This document shows positions 23,078 to 34,801 of a DNA stretch of 64,000 nucleotides, in pieces; the stretch's first letter is position 1; each line of letters starts with the position of its first letter. The DNA is from Streptomyces thinghirensis (GTDB lineage Bacteria; Actinomycetota; Actinomycetia; Streptomycetales; Streptomycetaceae), in assembly GCA_021502835.1 (NCBI GenBank), contig JAKFGP010000028.1, positions 1-64,000 on the forward strand. The letters run 5' to 3'. Both the position numbers and the translations under genes were made by a program. The notes under the pieces were generated by a model that saw only the letters and a list, made by a program, of their open reading frames with translations, had not been told where the DNA came from and ran no database searches.

Positions 23078-23149
23078 CGCTGTGTGCGGGGACGTGGTAG
23101 GCGCGCGCCGGACGGTGGTGGTGTGGGGTGCCGCGTCCGGTGCGTGCCA

Positions 23150-23760
23150 AGGGGTGGACGGCGGTGGCAGGCGTGGTGCGTGGGGCGTTGGGTGGGGTGG
23201 CGCGCCGGCGTGCGCTGGGTGGCGGGCGCGTAGGCGTGGCGCGCGGGGGCGTGGGGTGAAGGGCGCGCTGGAGTTGGCGCACGGGGCGTTGGGCGCGGGG
23301 GCGGTCACGACGGCTGGCAGAACGTGGTGCATGGGGCGTTGGGTGGCCGGCGTGTTGGCAGGGCGCGTGGGTGGCGGGTGCGCGGGCTGGTGCGCCAGGC
23401 GCGTAGGCGTGGCGCGCGGGGCGTCGGGTGAAGCGCGCTGGCGTGGCGCGCGCGCGGCGCTGGGCGCGCAGGGGCGGTGCGACGGCTGGCGGACGTGGTG
23501 CATGGGGCGTCGGGTGGGGGCTTGCAGGCATGGCGTCGGGTCGCGGGCGTGCAGGCGTGGCGCCGGGCGCGTAGCGGGGCTCGCGGGGCGTCGGGTGGTG
23601 GGCGTGCAGGCGGGGCGCCTGGGTGGGGGGCGTGCAGGCGTGGCGCCGGGTGGCGGGCGTGCAGGCGTGGCGCCGGGCGCGTAGCGGAGGCTCGCGGGGC
23701 GTCGGGTGGTGGGCGTGCAGGCGGGGCGCCGGGTCGCGGGCGCGTAGGCGTGGCGCGCAC
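23150..23760 (+). repeat. G-rich minisatellite with 27-bp unit and ~173-bp and ~110-bp higher-order repeats
   Basis: From about 23530 the + strand is a tandem array of a 27-29 bp unit, consensus GGGTGGCGGGCGTGCAGGCG followed by TGGCGCC; at least eight adjacent units are seen to 23757. A block of about 110 bp within it is duplicated (23548 and 23658, near-identical over more than 70 bases). Upstream, a longer unit of about 173 bp is repeated: GCGTAGGCGTGGCGCGC at 23228 and 23401, and GACGGCTGGC at 23309 and 23481. The + strand is strongly G-skewed with many GGGG runs. The array fills the gap between the 3' ends of convergent ftsY and the primase/polymerase-like gene. Because 27 is a multiple of three, long but meaningless open frames cross it on both strands. 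Confidence 0.85.
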
Positions 23761-23907
23761 CGCGTGATGTGCGAGGCAGGGCAGGTACGCGGGGCGCGGC
23801 ACGGCAGGAGCGGGTACGCGGGGCGCCGCAGGGGTGCGTTGCGTGCGCTTGAGGAACCGAAGGCGTACCCGGGAAACCGTCCACCTGCCCTCCCAGCCGG
23901 AGGAGAC

Positions 23908-24578
23908 CTACGCCCGGGACCGATGGGCGACGTACGCCAGTGTTCCCAGCAGCAGCCGGGCCGCCGGTGGCTTGGTCGCCGAGTCGAGGGCCGGTGGGCG
24001 CAGCCAGCGCACCGGGCCGAGGCCGCCGCGGTCGGAGGGCGGGGCGGTGACGTGGGAGCCGGGTCCCAGTCCGCGCAGGTCCAGGGCGGTCGGGTCGTCC
24101 CAGCCCATGCGGTAGGAGCAGCCGGGGCAGCTCGGCGGCGGCGCCCGGGGCGACGAAGAAGTGGACGCGGCCCTGCGGGGTCGCCGTGACCGGGCCGAGC
24201 GGGAGGCCCATGCGCTCCAGCCGGGCCAAGCGCCCGCAGCCCCGCTGAGCTCGGCCACCTCGATCACGTCGAAGGTCCGTCCGACCGGCAGCACGGCCGC
24301 GGCGCCCGGGAACTCGGCCCAGGCCTCGCTCCGCCTCGTCCAGTGTCGCCCCGGCGAGTACCTCCGGCGCGAAGTCGAGCGGATGGGCACCCGGCGCCGG
24401 GCAGTCACGCCGGCCGCACGAGCAGACGCCCGCGGCGGCGGGCCCCCGGCACCGGCCCAGCCCACAGCCCGGTGAACTCGGCCACCGCGGTGCACTCCGA
24501 GGCGCGACCGCGGCGGCGTGTGCCGGACCGGATGTCGCGCATGCCCCGAGTGCTGCCGATGCCGATCGTGAAGCCCAT
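23908..24578 (-). CDS. bifunctional DNA primase/polymerase (Prim-Pol)-like small protein
   Basis: ATG 24578 has GGAGGGG at ideal spacing and opens MGFTIGIGSTRGMRDIRSG. Joined frames give about 220 residues with the Cys motif DCPAPGAHPLDFAPEV (about 24375-24420), VLPVGRTFDVIEVAELSGAA (about 24235-24290), GLPLGPVTATPQGRVHFFVA and YRMGWDDPTALDLRGLGPGS. It ends LAYVAHRSRA-TAG 23908. The layout matches the N-terminal half of AEP-type primase/polymerase domains annotated in streptomycetes between ftsY and nsdA. Only part of the fold is present and I cannot confirm the catalytic triad, so activity is doubtful. Breaks near 24110, 24150, 24235, 24325 and 24445. It is convergent with ftsY across the minisatellite. 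Confidence 0.7.
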
Positions 24579-25023
24579 GCCCCCTCCAGCGGGTCGACGC
24601 AGCGGCGGTTACGCAGCGGACGTGAAACGTGACTCTCTGCTTCCAACTCCCCAGTCCGGCGCGGTTCAGACAGCGTCCGGAAGCGCGCCGGGTGGTGTGC
24701 TCGCCCGCGCACGCCCCGGTGTGCACCGTTGCACCGACTCCCGGTTGGCCTATGTCAAGTGAATCGCGTGCAGGCCACCGGGAGTTCATCCGAAGGGGTG
24801 GCGAATGGTGGCGATTCCGCAATCGCCATGGCTGGACGGGTGATCGTAGGATTACTTTGTTGCATGGAGCCGTGGGGCACATGCACTTGTGGGTATGCCG
24901 GAGGCAACTCCGGCTTTCCGTTCGAAGGGTGGCAACCACCGGACGGAGGGCCTCAACCACCGGCATTCTGATGGGGCTTGGCGCACTCGGCGACGAGGTG
25001 GTCTCAGGGATGGGGGCGTTCCA
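24579..25023 (+). other. 445-base upstream region of nsdA and the Prim-Pol gene
   Basis: This is a divergent intergenic region, less GC-rich around 24730-24880 (CCTATGTCAAGTGAATCGC, GTAGGATTACTTTGTTGC). It must hold promoters for both genes. It also carries the chain of short overlapping frames described separately. No known operator is recognised. Confidence 0.4.
24864..24971 (+). CDS. possible 35-residue leader peptide upstream of nsdA
   Basis: ATG 24864 starts MEPWGTCTCGYAGGNSGFPF, ending PQPPAF at TGA 24969-24971. That stop overlaps ATG 24971, whose 18-codon frame (MGLGALGDEVVSGMGAFQ) stops at TGA 25025-25027, overlapping the nsdA GTG 25024. The TCTCG motif and Gly/Pro content look ordered, but no family is recognised. 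An alternative is that ATG 24971 is the true nsdA start with one base lost at the junction. Confidence 0.25.
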   Translation: MEPWGTCTCGYAGGNSGFPFEGWQPPDGGPQPPAF

Positions 25024-26527
25024 GTGAGCGGCGGGGACGGCGGAAGCGGTACGAGCGCGGGAAGCGCGTCGCCCGCTGACAAGCGCCCCAACGAGCTGCT
25101 CACCTCATGGTTCGCCCGCAGCGGCTGGTCCAGGGAGAGCTGGCCCGCCAGAGTCAACCGCCGGGCCGCCAGTTGGGCGCCAACCACATCTCCACGGACA
25201 CCTCACGCGTGCGCCGCTGGCTCGACGGCGAGAACCGCGCGAGCCGATCCGCGGATCCTGTCCGAGCTGTTCTCCGAGCGCTTCGGCGTCGTCGTCTCCG
25301 TCGAGGACCTGGGCCTGCGCTCCACCCGCCCGCCGCCCTCCGCGACCAGCGTCGACCTGCCCTGGACGGGCCCGCAGACCCGTGGCCCTGCTCAGCGAGT
25401 TCTCTGCGCAGCGACCTGATGCTGCGGCGCGGCGCGCTTCCTCGGAGGCTCGCTGGCCCCTCTCCGCCGGGCCCGTCCCTCTCATCGAGCCCATGCAGCG
25501 CTGGCTCGTCCCCTCGCCGTCGGCCTCCCCCTCCGGACGCGAGCCCGCGCCCGCCTCCCGCGCGCGTGGCCGCCTGTCCAGGCCGGAGCTGGACCTGCTC
25601 GAGTCGACCGCCGTGATGTTCCGCCGTTGGGACGCCCAGTGCGGCGGCGGCCTGCGCCGCAAGGCGGTGGTCGGCCAGCTGCACGAGGTGACCGACCTGT
25701 TGCAGGAACCCCAGACGGAGGCCACCCGGTCCAAGCTGTTCAAGGTCGCCGCCGAACTCGCCGAGCTGGCCGGCTGGATGTCGTACGACGTCGGGCTCCA
25801 GCCCACCGCGCAGAAGTACTTCGTCCTCGCCCTGCACGCCGCCAAGGAGGCCGGTGACAGGCCGCTCGGCTCGTACATCCTCTCCAGCATGAGCCGCCAG
25901 ATGATCCACCTCGGCCGGCCCGACGACGCCCTGGAGCTGATCCACCTCGCGCGCAGTACGGCAGCCGGGACTGCGCCAGCCCGCGCACCAGTCGATGCTA
26001 GTGATGCGATGGAGGCCCGCGCCTACGCCAACATGGGGCAGCCCGGCCGCTGCAAGCGGGGCGGTGCGCATGGCCGAGGACACCTTCGCCGAGGCCGACG
26101 AGTGGGACGAGCCGGACCCCGACTGGATCCGCTTCTTCTCCGAGGCCGAGCTGTACGGAGAGAACAGCCACTCCTTCCGCGACCTCGCCTACGTCGCCGG
26201 CCGCAGCCCCGCCTACGCCTCGCTGGCCGAGCCGCTGATGCGCCGCGCGGTGGAGCTGTTCGCCGAGGACGACGAGCACCAGCGGTCGTACGCGCTGAAC
26301 CTGATCGGCATGGCCACCGTGCACCTGCTGCGCCGCGAGCCCGAGGAGAGCACCGGCCTGGCCGTCGAGGCCATGGGCATCGCCAAGAAGGTCCGCTCGA
26401 ACGCGTCAACACCCGTATCCGCAAGACCGTCGACACGGCCGTACGCGATTTCGGCGACCTCGGTGAGATCGTCGACCTCACCGAGCGGCTCGCCGTCGAG
26501 TTGCCGGAGACCGCCGAAGCGGTCTGA
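25024..26527 (+). CDS. nsdA: negative regulator of sporulation and antibiotic production NsdA
   Basis: In S. coelicolor the orthologue represses aerial development and antibiotic synthesis, and its position between ftsY and amtB is the same. GTG 25024 opens VSGGDGGSGTSAGSASPADK, preceded by GGGATGGGGG. The N-terminal DNA-binding-like region has RPNELLTSWFARSGWS, then NRRARQLGANHISTDTSRVR after joining. The body is a TPR-like repeat protein: LDLLESTAVMFRRWDAQCG, LQPTAQKYFVLALHAAKEAG, MSRQMIHLGRPDDALELIHL, ALNLIGMATVHLLRREPEES. It ends LAVELPETAEAV-TGA 26525-26527. Frame breaks near 25140, 25238, 25380, 25410, 25435, 25965, 26000, 26045 and 26400. About 500 residues. Confidence 0.88.
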
Positions 26528-26674
26528 AACCCACCAGCCCCGGCCGCGCCGGCCGCTCCCGAACTGCCCGACTCGGCTCCCCCATGCCAGGTCACTCGGA
26601 GGCCGCCGCGGCCGGTTTGTGTCCCGGTCGGGACGTTGCGCCACGATAACGATCGCCCGGCCCCGCATCCGGCA

Positions 26675-26722
26675 GTTCACCGACGCGTAACACGCACAGC
26701 GCCTTCGTCACGGCGGCGAAAC
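26675..26722 (+). promoter_or_regulatory. GlnR-type operator upstream of amtB
   Basis: GTCAC-n6-GAAAC (26707-26711, 26718-26722) matches the actinobacterial GlnR half-site pair exactly. A second pair-like site, TTCAC-n6-GTAAC (26676-26691), lies 15 bases upstream. Both sit about 120-165 bases before amtB. GlnR activates amtB-glnK-glnD under nitrogen limitation in Streptomyces, so position and sequence agree. Confidence 0.65.
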
Positions 26723-26839
26723 AACGAGGGGCGCCCACCGAAACGGTGCTGAGCCAATCTCGTGGCTCATAACCGGCCCACCCCTCATTCCGCTCAGGCT
26801 TCGCCCGCACGGGGCCGTACCAACGACGAGGAGACGCCG

Positions 26840-28517
<1,678 letters not shown>

Positions 28518-28576
28518 ACAGCTTCGAAGCAGCTCTGTCGCAGCTCTGAGGCACGAGAACGGAACGGAGTCGCCGG

Positions 28577-31024
28577 GTGACGAGTACGGACGTGACGAAA
28601 GAAGCAGAGGACTCGGGACCCAGCGGCTACGCGGCGGCCCGGCTGCGCCTCCTCACCGAGGAGGCGCGGCCCGGCCGCCGCGCCGTGCCGCCCTCGCCGG
28701 ACTGACGGACGAGTGGCTGTCGGGCCTCTTCGCCTGCCGCAGGCTCCGCTCCGGGCGTCTCCCTGGTCGCCGTCGGCGGCTACGGCCGCGGCGAGCTGTC
28801 CCCGCGCAGCGACCTGGACCTGCTCCTGCTGCACGACGGCGGCGACGACAAGGCGGTCGCCGCCCTCGCCGACCGCCTCTGGTACCCCGTCTGGGACCTC
28901 GGTCTCGCCCTCGACCACTCCGTGCGTACGCCCGCGGAGGCCCGCAGGACGGCGGGCGAGGATTTGAAAGTCCAACTCGGTCTCCTGGACGCCCGGCACC
29001 TCGCGGGCGACCTGGGGCTGACCGCCGGGCTGCGCACCGCCGGTCCTCGCCGACTGGCGCAACCAGGCCCCCAAGCGCCTCCCCCGAACTCCAGGAACTC
29101 TGCGCCGAGCGGGCCGCACGCCAGGGCGAGCTCCAGTACCCATGCTGGAACCCGACCTCGGCGAGGCGCGGGGCGGCCTGCGCGACGCCACCGCCCTGCG
29201 TGCCGTAGCCGCCTCCTGGCTGGCCGACGCCCCGCGCGAGGGGCCTCGCCGAGGCCCGGCGCCGGCTGCTCGACGTACGCGACGCGCTCCACCTGGCGAC
29301 GGGCCGGGCGACCGACCGGCTGGCGTTGCAGGAGCAGGACCAGGTGGCGGCCGAGCTGGGCCTGCTGGACGCCGACGCGCTGCTGCGGCAGGTGTACGAG
29401 GCGGCGCGTGCCATCTCGTACGCCGGCGACGTCACCTGGCGCGAGGTGGGGCGCGTACTGCGCTCACGCCCCGTGCGGCCGGAGGCTGCGCGCCATGCTG
29501 GGCGGCGGAAAACAGGTCACCGAGCGCTCCCCGCTCGCCGAGGGGCGTCGTCGAGCAGGACGGCGAGGTGGTGCTCGCCCGCACCGCGCGCCCCGACCGC
29601 GACCCCGTGCTCCCGCTGCGTGCCGCGGCCGCCGCGGCGCAGGCCGGGCTCCCGTCTCCCTGCACGCCGTGCGACGCCTCGCGGCCACCGTGCGCCCGCT
29701 GCCCGCGCCCTGGCCCGCCGAGGCACGCGAGCAGCTGGTGACCCTGCTGGGCTCGGGGCCGGCCCACCGTGGAGGTCTGGGAGGCGCTGGAGGCCGAGGG
29801 GCTGATCACCCGCTCCTGCCCGACTGGGAGCGGGTCCGCTGCCGCCCGCAGCGCAACGCCGTCCACCTGTGGACCGTCGACCGGCACCTGATCGAGACCG
29901 CGGTGCCGCCTCCGGGTTCACCCGCCGCGTCCACCGGCCCGACCTGCTCCTGGTCGCCGCACTGCTGCACGACATCGGCAAGGGCTGGCCCGGGGACCAC
30001 TCCGTGGCCGGTGAGACCATCGCCCCGGGACGTGGCCGCGCGGATCGGCTTCGACCGCGGGACACGGCCGTCCTCGCCACCCTCGTACGCCACCACCTGC
30101 TGCTCATCGAGACGGCCACCCGGCGCGACCTCGACGACCCGGCCACCGTGCTGCGCGGTCGCCGAGGCGGTCGGCACGAGCACACCCTGGAGCTGCTTGC
30201 ACGCCTGACCGAGGCGGACGCGCGCGGCCACCGGGCCCGGCGGCCTGGTCGTCCTGGCGCCGGCTCCCTCGTCGCCGACCTGGTGAAGCGCGTCTCGGCG
30301 GTGCTGGCGGGGGACCCGCTAGGAGCCCGGGCCGCCGCGCCCACCGCGGGTAGGAACGGCTCGCCGTCGAGGCGTTCCCGCACGGGCGGACCGGTGCTGG
30401 CACTCGCGCCCAGACCGAACCGCCGGCCGATCCGGAGCACGCCGCCGACCCGGAGCCTCGGCGTGGAGCTGTTGATCGCCGTACCGGACCAGGCGGGTGT
30501 GCTCCCCGCTGATCGCCGGGGTGCTGGCCATGCACCGGCTGACCGTCCGCACCGCCGAGCTGCGGTCCCATCCGCTGCCGGACGGCGTCGAGGGCTCGTC
30601 CTGCTGCTGGACTGGCGCGTCGCCGCCGAGTACGGCACTCCTGCCCAGGCCACCCGCCTGCGCGCCGACCTGGTCCGGGCCCTGGACGGCACCCTGGACA
30701 TCGCCGGCCGGTCGCCGAGACGGGACGCCGCCTACCCCCGGCGCCGGGGCGTGAGGCCGCCCCGCCCCCGTGACGGTCGCCCCGGCCGCGTCCCGGCTGG
30801 CCACGGTGATCGAGGTCCGCGCCCAGAACGCGCCGGGCCTGCTGTTCCGGCTCGAGGCGGGCGCTGGAGGCGGCGGGCGTGCGGGGTACGGAGCGCGCAC
30901 GCCGTCGACCCTGGGTTCGAATGCCGTGGACGCCTTCTACGTCACCGGCCCGGAGGGCGCGCTGCTGCCGGGGAGGGAGGCGGGGGACGTGGCCCGGGCG
31001 CTGGAGGAGGCGTTGCGGGGCTGA
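28577..31024 (+). CDS. glnD: PII nucleotidyltransferase / PII-removing enzyme GlnD
   Basis: GlnD modifies and demodifies GlnK; in Streptomyces it acts as an adenylyltransferase. GTG 28577 has GGAG upstream. Order: nucleotidyltransferase domain with GGYGRGELSPRSDLDLLLLH (G-S/G-D-x-D type, about 28778-28835), a helical linker (LEPDLGEARGGLRDATALRA), an HD domain with VAALLHDIGKGWPGDHS (about 29955-30005), and two C-terminal ACT domains (LIAVPDQAGVL near 30472 and VIEVRAQNAPGLLFRL near 30808). It ends at TGA 31022-31024. More than fifteen frame breaks run from 28670 to 30890. Joined length about 815 residues, as expected. Third gene of the amtB operon. Confidence 0.9.
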
Positions 31025-31133
31025 CCCCGTGGGTTCCGCCCGTTGAATGCGGCAGGCGGGGACGAATGTCTTGCGGAGGCAGATACCCTGGAAGACGCTC
31101 AGACCGCCCCGACTCCGAGGACCGAGCTCCACC

Positions 31134-32686
31134 GTGTTCGATACCTCTCCGACCGCCTTAGCGCGACTTTCAAAATCTCCGCGGCAAGAGCAGGTTGTCC
31201 GAGGCGGACATCGACGCCACGGCCCGCGAGATCCGCATCGCGCTCCTCGAAGCCGACGTGGCCCTGCCCGTCGTGCGTGCCTTCATCAAGAAGGTCAAGG
31301 AACGTCCCCCTGGGCGCGAAGTCTCCAAGGCGCTCAACCCCGCCCAGCAGGTCCTCAAGATCGTCAACGAGGAACTGGTCGGCATCTCGGCGGGAGACCT
31401 CGCCGCCTGCGCTTCGCCGCGGCAGCCGCCGACCGTGATCATGCTGGCCGGCCTCCAGGGTGCCGGTAAGACCACCCTCGCGGGCAGCTGGGCCGGTGGC
31501 TCAAGGAACAGGGCCACTCGCCGCTCCTGGTCGCCTGTGACCTCCAGCGCCCCAACGCCGTCAACCAGCTCAGCGTCGTCGCCGAGCGCGCCGGCGTCGC
31601 GGTCTACGCGCCCGAGCCGGGCAACGGCGTCGGCGATCCGGTCAGGGTCGCCAAGGACTCCATCGAGTTCGCCAAGTCCAAGGTCCACGACCTGGTCATC
31701 GTCGACACCGCCGGCCGTCTCGGCATCGACCAGGAACTGATGCGGCAGGCCGCGGACATCCGCGACGCGGTCTCGCCGGACGAGATCCTGTTCGTCGTCG
31801 ACGCCCGATGATCGACCAGGACGCGGTCAACACCGCCGAGGCCTTCCGCGACGGCGTCGGCTTCGACGGCGTGGTGCTGTCCAAGCTGGACGGCGACGCC
31901 GCCGGTGGTGCGGCCCTGTCGATCGCCTCGGTGACCGGCAAGCCGATCATGTTCGCGTCGAACGGCGAGAAGCTCGGAGGACTTCGACGCGTTCCACCCT
32001 GACCGGATGGCCTCCCGCATCCTCGACGCCGGGTGACCTGCTCACCCTGATCGAGCAGGCGGAGAAGACGTTCAGCCAGGAAGAGGCCGAAAGAATGGCC
32101 TCCCAAGCTGGCGTCCAAGAAGGGCCAGGACTTCACCCTGGACGACTCCTGGCCCAGATGGGAGCAGGTCCGGAAGATGGGCAGCATCAGCAGCAAGCTG
32201 CTCGGCATGCCTCGGGCATGGTCAGATGAAGGACCAGATCAACAACCTCGACGAGCGCGACGTCGACCGCACGGCCGCCATCATCAAGTCGATGACTGCG
32301 GCCGAGCGCCTGGAAACCGACGATCATCAGCGGCTCGCGCCGCGCCCTTATCGCCAAGGGCTCCGGCGTCGACGACCAGCGCCGTGAAGAACCTGGTCGA
32401 GCGGTTCTTCGAAACCCGCAAGATGATGTCCCGCATGGCGCTGGGCGGCGGCATGCCGGGTATGCCCGGCGTCCCGGAATGGGCGCGCGGCGGCGCGCCG
32501 GCAGAAGCAGCAGAAGAAGGCCAAGGGCAAGCAGCGCTCCGGCAACCCGATGAAGCGCAAGCAGCAGGGGCAGGAGAGCCGCCCGCCGCGCCGCTGGCCG
32601 CGCAGAACGGCGGCGCCTTCGGGCTGCCCCAGCAGGGCGGCCAGGACTTCGAGCTGCCGGACGAGTTCAAGAAGTTCATGGGCTGA
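31134..32686 (+). CDS. ffh: signal recognition particle protein Ffh
   Basis: Ffh binds 4.5S RNA and signal sequences and, with FtsY, targets membrane proteins. GTG 31134 opens VFDTLSDRL after correcting early breaks. The NG domain has G1 [12 protein letters not shown] (about 31449-31490), [40 protein letters not shown] (about 31706-31765) and LSKLDGDA near 31878. The methionine-rich M domain includes [20 protein letters not shown] (about 32418-32475). It ends [13 protein letters not shown] 32684-32686. Breaks near 31145-31190, 31305, 31405, 31490, 31805, 31975, 32030 and 32095-32390. About 517 residues. Followed by the strongest hairpin in the window. Confidence 0.93.
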
Positions 32687-32708
32687 CGGTTCTCGGCTCG
32701 TAGGCTGC

Positions 32709-32752
32709 ACGGCGCTGGGGCGCCCCTCACCGGAGGGGCGCCCCAGCGCCGT
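32709..32752 (+). terminator. 20-bp perfect stem terminator after ffh
   Basis: A perfect 20-base stem starting ACGGCGCTGGGG closes the four-base loop ACCG, 22 bases after the ffh stop. The stem is very GC-rich with no T tract. The flanks GCTGCACGG/CCGTACATGC extend it imperfectly. Confidence 0.85.
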
Positions 32753-32795
32753 ACATGCACGTGCCAGCGCGGCTTTCCCGTCGTAACGTCCGGAT

Positions 32796-34740
32796 ATGAC
32801 CAACCCGTCCCCGCCGCGCAAGGCCCCCGAGCCTCCCTGGCGCACCGAGGGCACGCCCGACGAGCCCCCAAGCCGCCATCCGGCGGCGGGAGGATGCGCG
32901 GGGGCTGGTGGAACCCGGCCCTGGCCGCGCTGATCGTCTTCCTCATCGCCAACCTCGTGCTCTCCTTCTTCAACGAGGGCGACGAGCCGACCATCTCCTA
33001 CACGGAGTTCAGCAAGCAGATCGAGGCGGGCAACGTCAGCAAGATCTACGCCAAGGGCGACGCGATCCAGGGCCAGCTGAAGAAGGCCCGGGACAACCCC
33101 GAGGGCGACGGACGTACACCAGGTTCACGACCGAGCGGCCGACCTTCGCGGATGACCAGCTCTGGAACGACCTGACCGAGCAGAACGTCACCGTCACGGC
33201 CGAGCCGGTCGTCCAGCAGCGCAGCCTCCTGGTCAACGTGCTGATCTCGCTGGCCCCGATGCTGCTCCTGGTGGTGCTGTGGGTCTTCATCGCGCGGCGC
33301 ATGAGGGGCGCCCTGGGCGGCGGCGCGGGCGGCATGCTGGGCCGCAAGGCGCCGCCCAAGCCGGTCGAGCTGGAGGCCGGTGAGCCGCGCACCACGTTCG
33401 CGGACGTGGCAGGGATCGACGAGGTGGAGGGCGAACTCAGCGACGTCGTCGACTTCCTGAAGAACCCCGACGCCTATCGCCGCATGGGCGCCAAGATGCC
33501 CCGGCGGCGTCCTCCTGTCCGGCCCGCCCGGCACCGGGAAGACGCTCCTCGCGCGCGCGGTCGCCGGCGAGGCGGGCGTGCCGTTCTTCTCGGCGTCCGC
33601 CTCGAGTTCATCGAGATGATCGTGGGCGTCGGCGCCTCCCGGGTACGGGAGCTGTTCGCCGAGGCCCGGAAGGTGGCGCCGTCGATCATCTTCATCGACG
33701 AGATCGACACCATCGGCCGGACCGCGGCGGCGGCACCGGCATGGGCGGCCACGACGAGCGCGAGCAGACCCTGAACCAGATCCTCACGGAGATGGACGGC
33801 TTCTCGGGCGCCGAGGGCGTGATCGTCATCGCCGCCACCAACCGCGCCGACATCCTGGACCCGGCCCTGACCCGTCCCGGCCGCTTCGACCGGGTGGTCA
33901 ACGTCTCGCCGCCGGACCGGGGCGGCCGGAAGGCGATCCTGGAGATCCACACCCGCGAGATCCCGCTCGCCCCGGACGTCGACCTCGCCCAGGTCGCCCG
34001 TACGACCCCGGGCATGACCGGCGCCGAACTCGCCAACCTCGCCAACGAGGCCGCGCTGCTCGCGGTCAAGCGCAAGCAGGACCGGGTGACGCAGGCGAAC
34101 CTGTCCGAGGCGATGGAGAAGGTCCAGCTGGGGGCCGAACGCCCGCTGGTGATGCCCGAGGAGGAGCGCCGGCGCACCGCCTACCACGAGAGCGGGCACG
34201 CCCTGCTGCGCATGCTGCAACCGGGCGCCGACCCCGTCCGAAAGATCACCATCGTGCCGCGCGGGCGGGCGCTCGGGGTGACGCTGTCGACGCCGGACGC
34301 GGACAAGTACGCGTACACGGAGGAGTACCTGCGCGGTCGGATCATCGGCGCGCTCGGCGGCATGGCGGCCGAGCAGGTGGTGTACGACGTGATCACCACC
34401 GGCTCGGAGAGCGACCTGGAACAGGTCACCCGGATCGCGCGCGGCATGGTCGGCCGCTGGGGCATGAGCGAACAGGTCGGCAGGCTGTCCGCCCCTCCCC
34501 GGAGACGCGCAGCAGGCCTACGGGCTCGCCGCCGCCCCGGGGACCCTCGACGCCATCGACGGCGAGATGCGGCGGGTCGTCGACGAGTGCTACGCGGAAG
34601 CCGTCCGCAAGCTGACCGACCATCGCGGGCAGCTCGACGCGCTGGCCGAGGCGCTGCTGGCGAACGAGACGCTGGAGGAGGCGGACGCGTACCGGATCGC
34701 GGGGGTCACGCGGATGGCGAAGGACGGCCCGGAGGCGTGA
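32796..34740 (+). CDS. FtsH-family membrane ATP-dependent zinc metalloprotease
   Basis: FtsH degrades misassembled membrane and regulatory proteins. ATG 32796 opens [22 protein letters not shown]1 is [20 protein letters not shown] (about 32918-32975), an extracytoplasmic domain follows, and TM2 is [20 protein letters not shown] (about 33244-33305). The AAA+ domain has Walker A GPPGTG(K)[12 protein letters not shown], Walker B IIFIDEID (about 33690), and the second region of homology [19 protein letters not shown]. The zinc site is [10 protein letters not shown] (34180-34210), with Ser in place of the usual Ala in HEAGH. It ends [11 protein letters not shown] 34738-34740. Breaks near 32866, 33112, 33505, 33598, 33725 and 34495. 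About 648 residues. Streptomyces carry a second canonical FtsH elsewhere, so this is probably the paralogue; I give no gene number. Confidence 0.9.
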
Positions 34741-34801
34741 GGACCGTGCGCCGCCCCTCCGGGGACTGCTGCTTCCGCTGCTTCTGGCGCTGCTGCTTCT
34801 G

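Noticed and set aside
23530..23760. Possible CRISPR array
   Set aside because: Units are contiguous and diverge along their whole length; there are no unique spacers between constant repeats and no cas genes in the window.
22973..24712. A 579-codon minus-strand open frame rich in Pro, Ala, Arg, His and Thr across the repeat array
   Set aside because: It is a by-product of the 27-bp repeat (divisible by three) joined to frames of the Prim-Pol gene and ftsY antisense; there is no start signal or family, and composition is purely repeat-driven.
26592..26810. A 72-codon minus-strand frame upstream of amtB
   Set aside because: It overlaps the GlnR-type operator region and has no ribosome-binding site or recognisable sequence.
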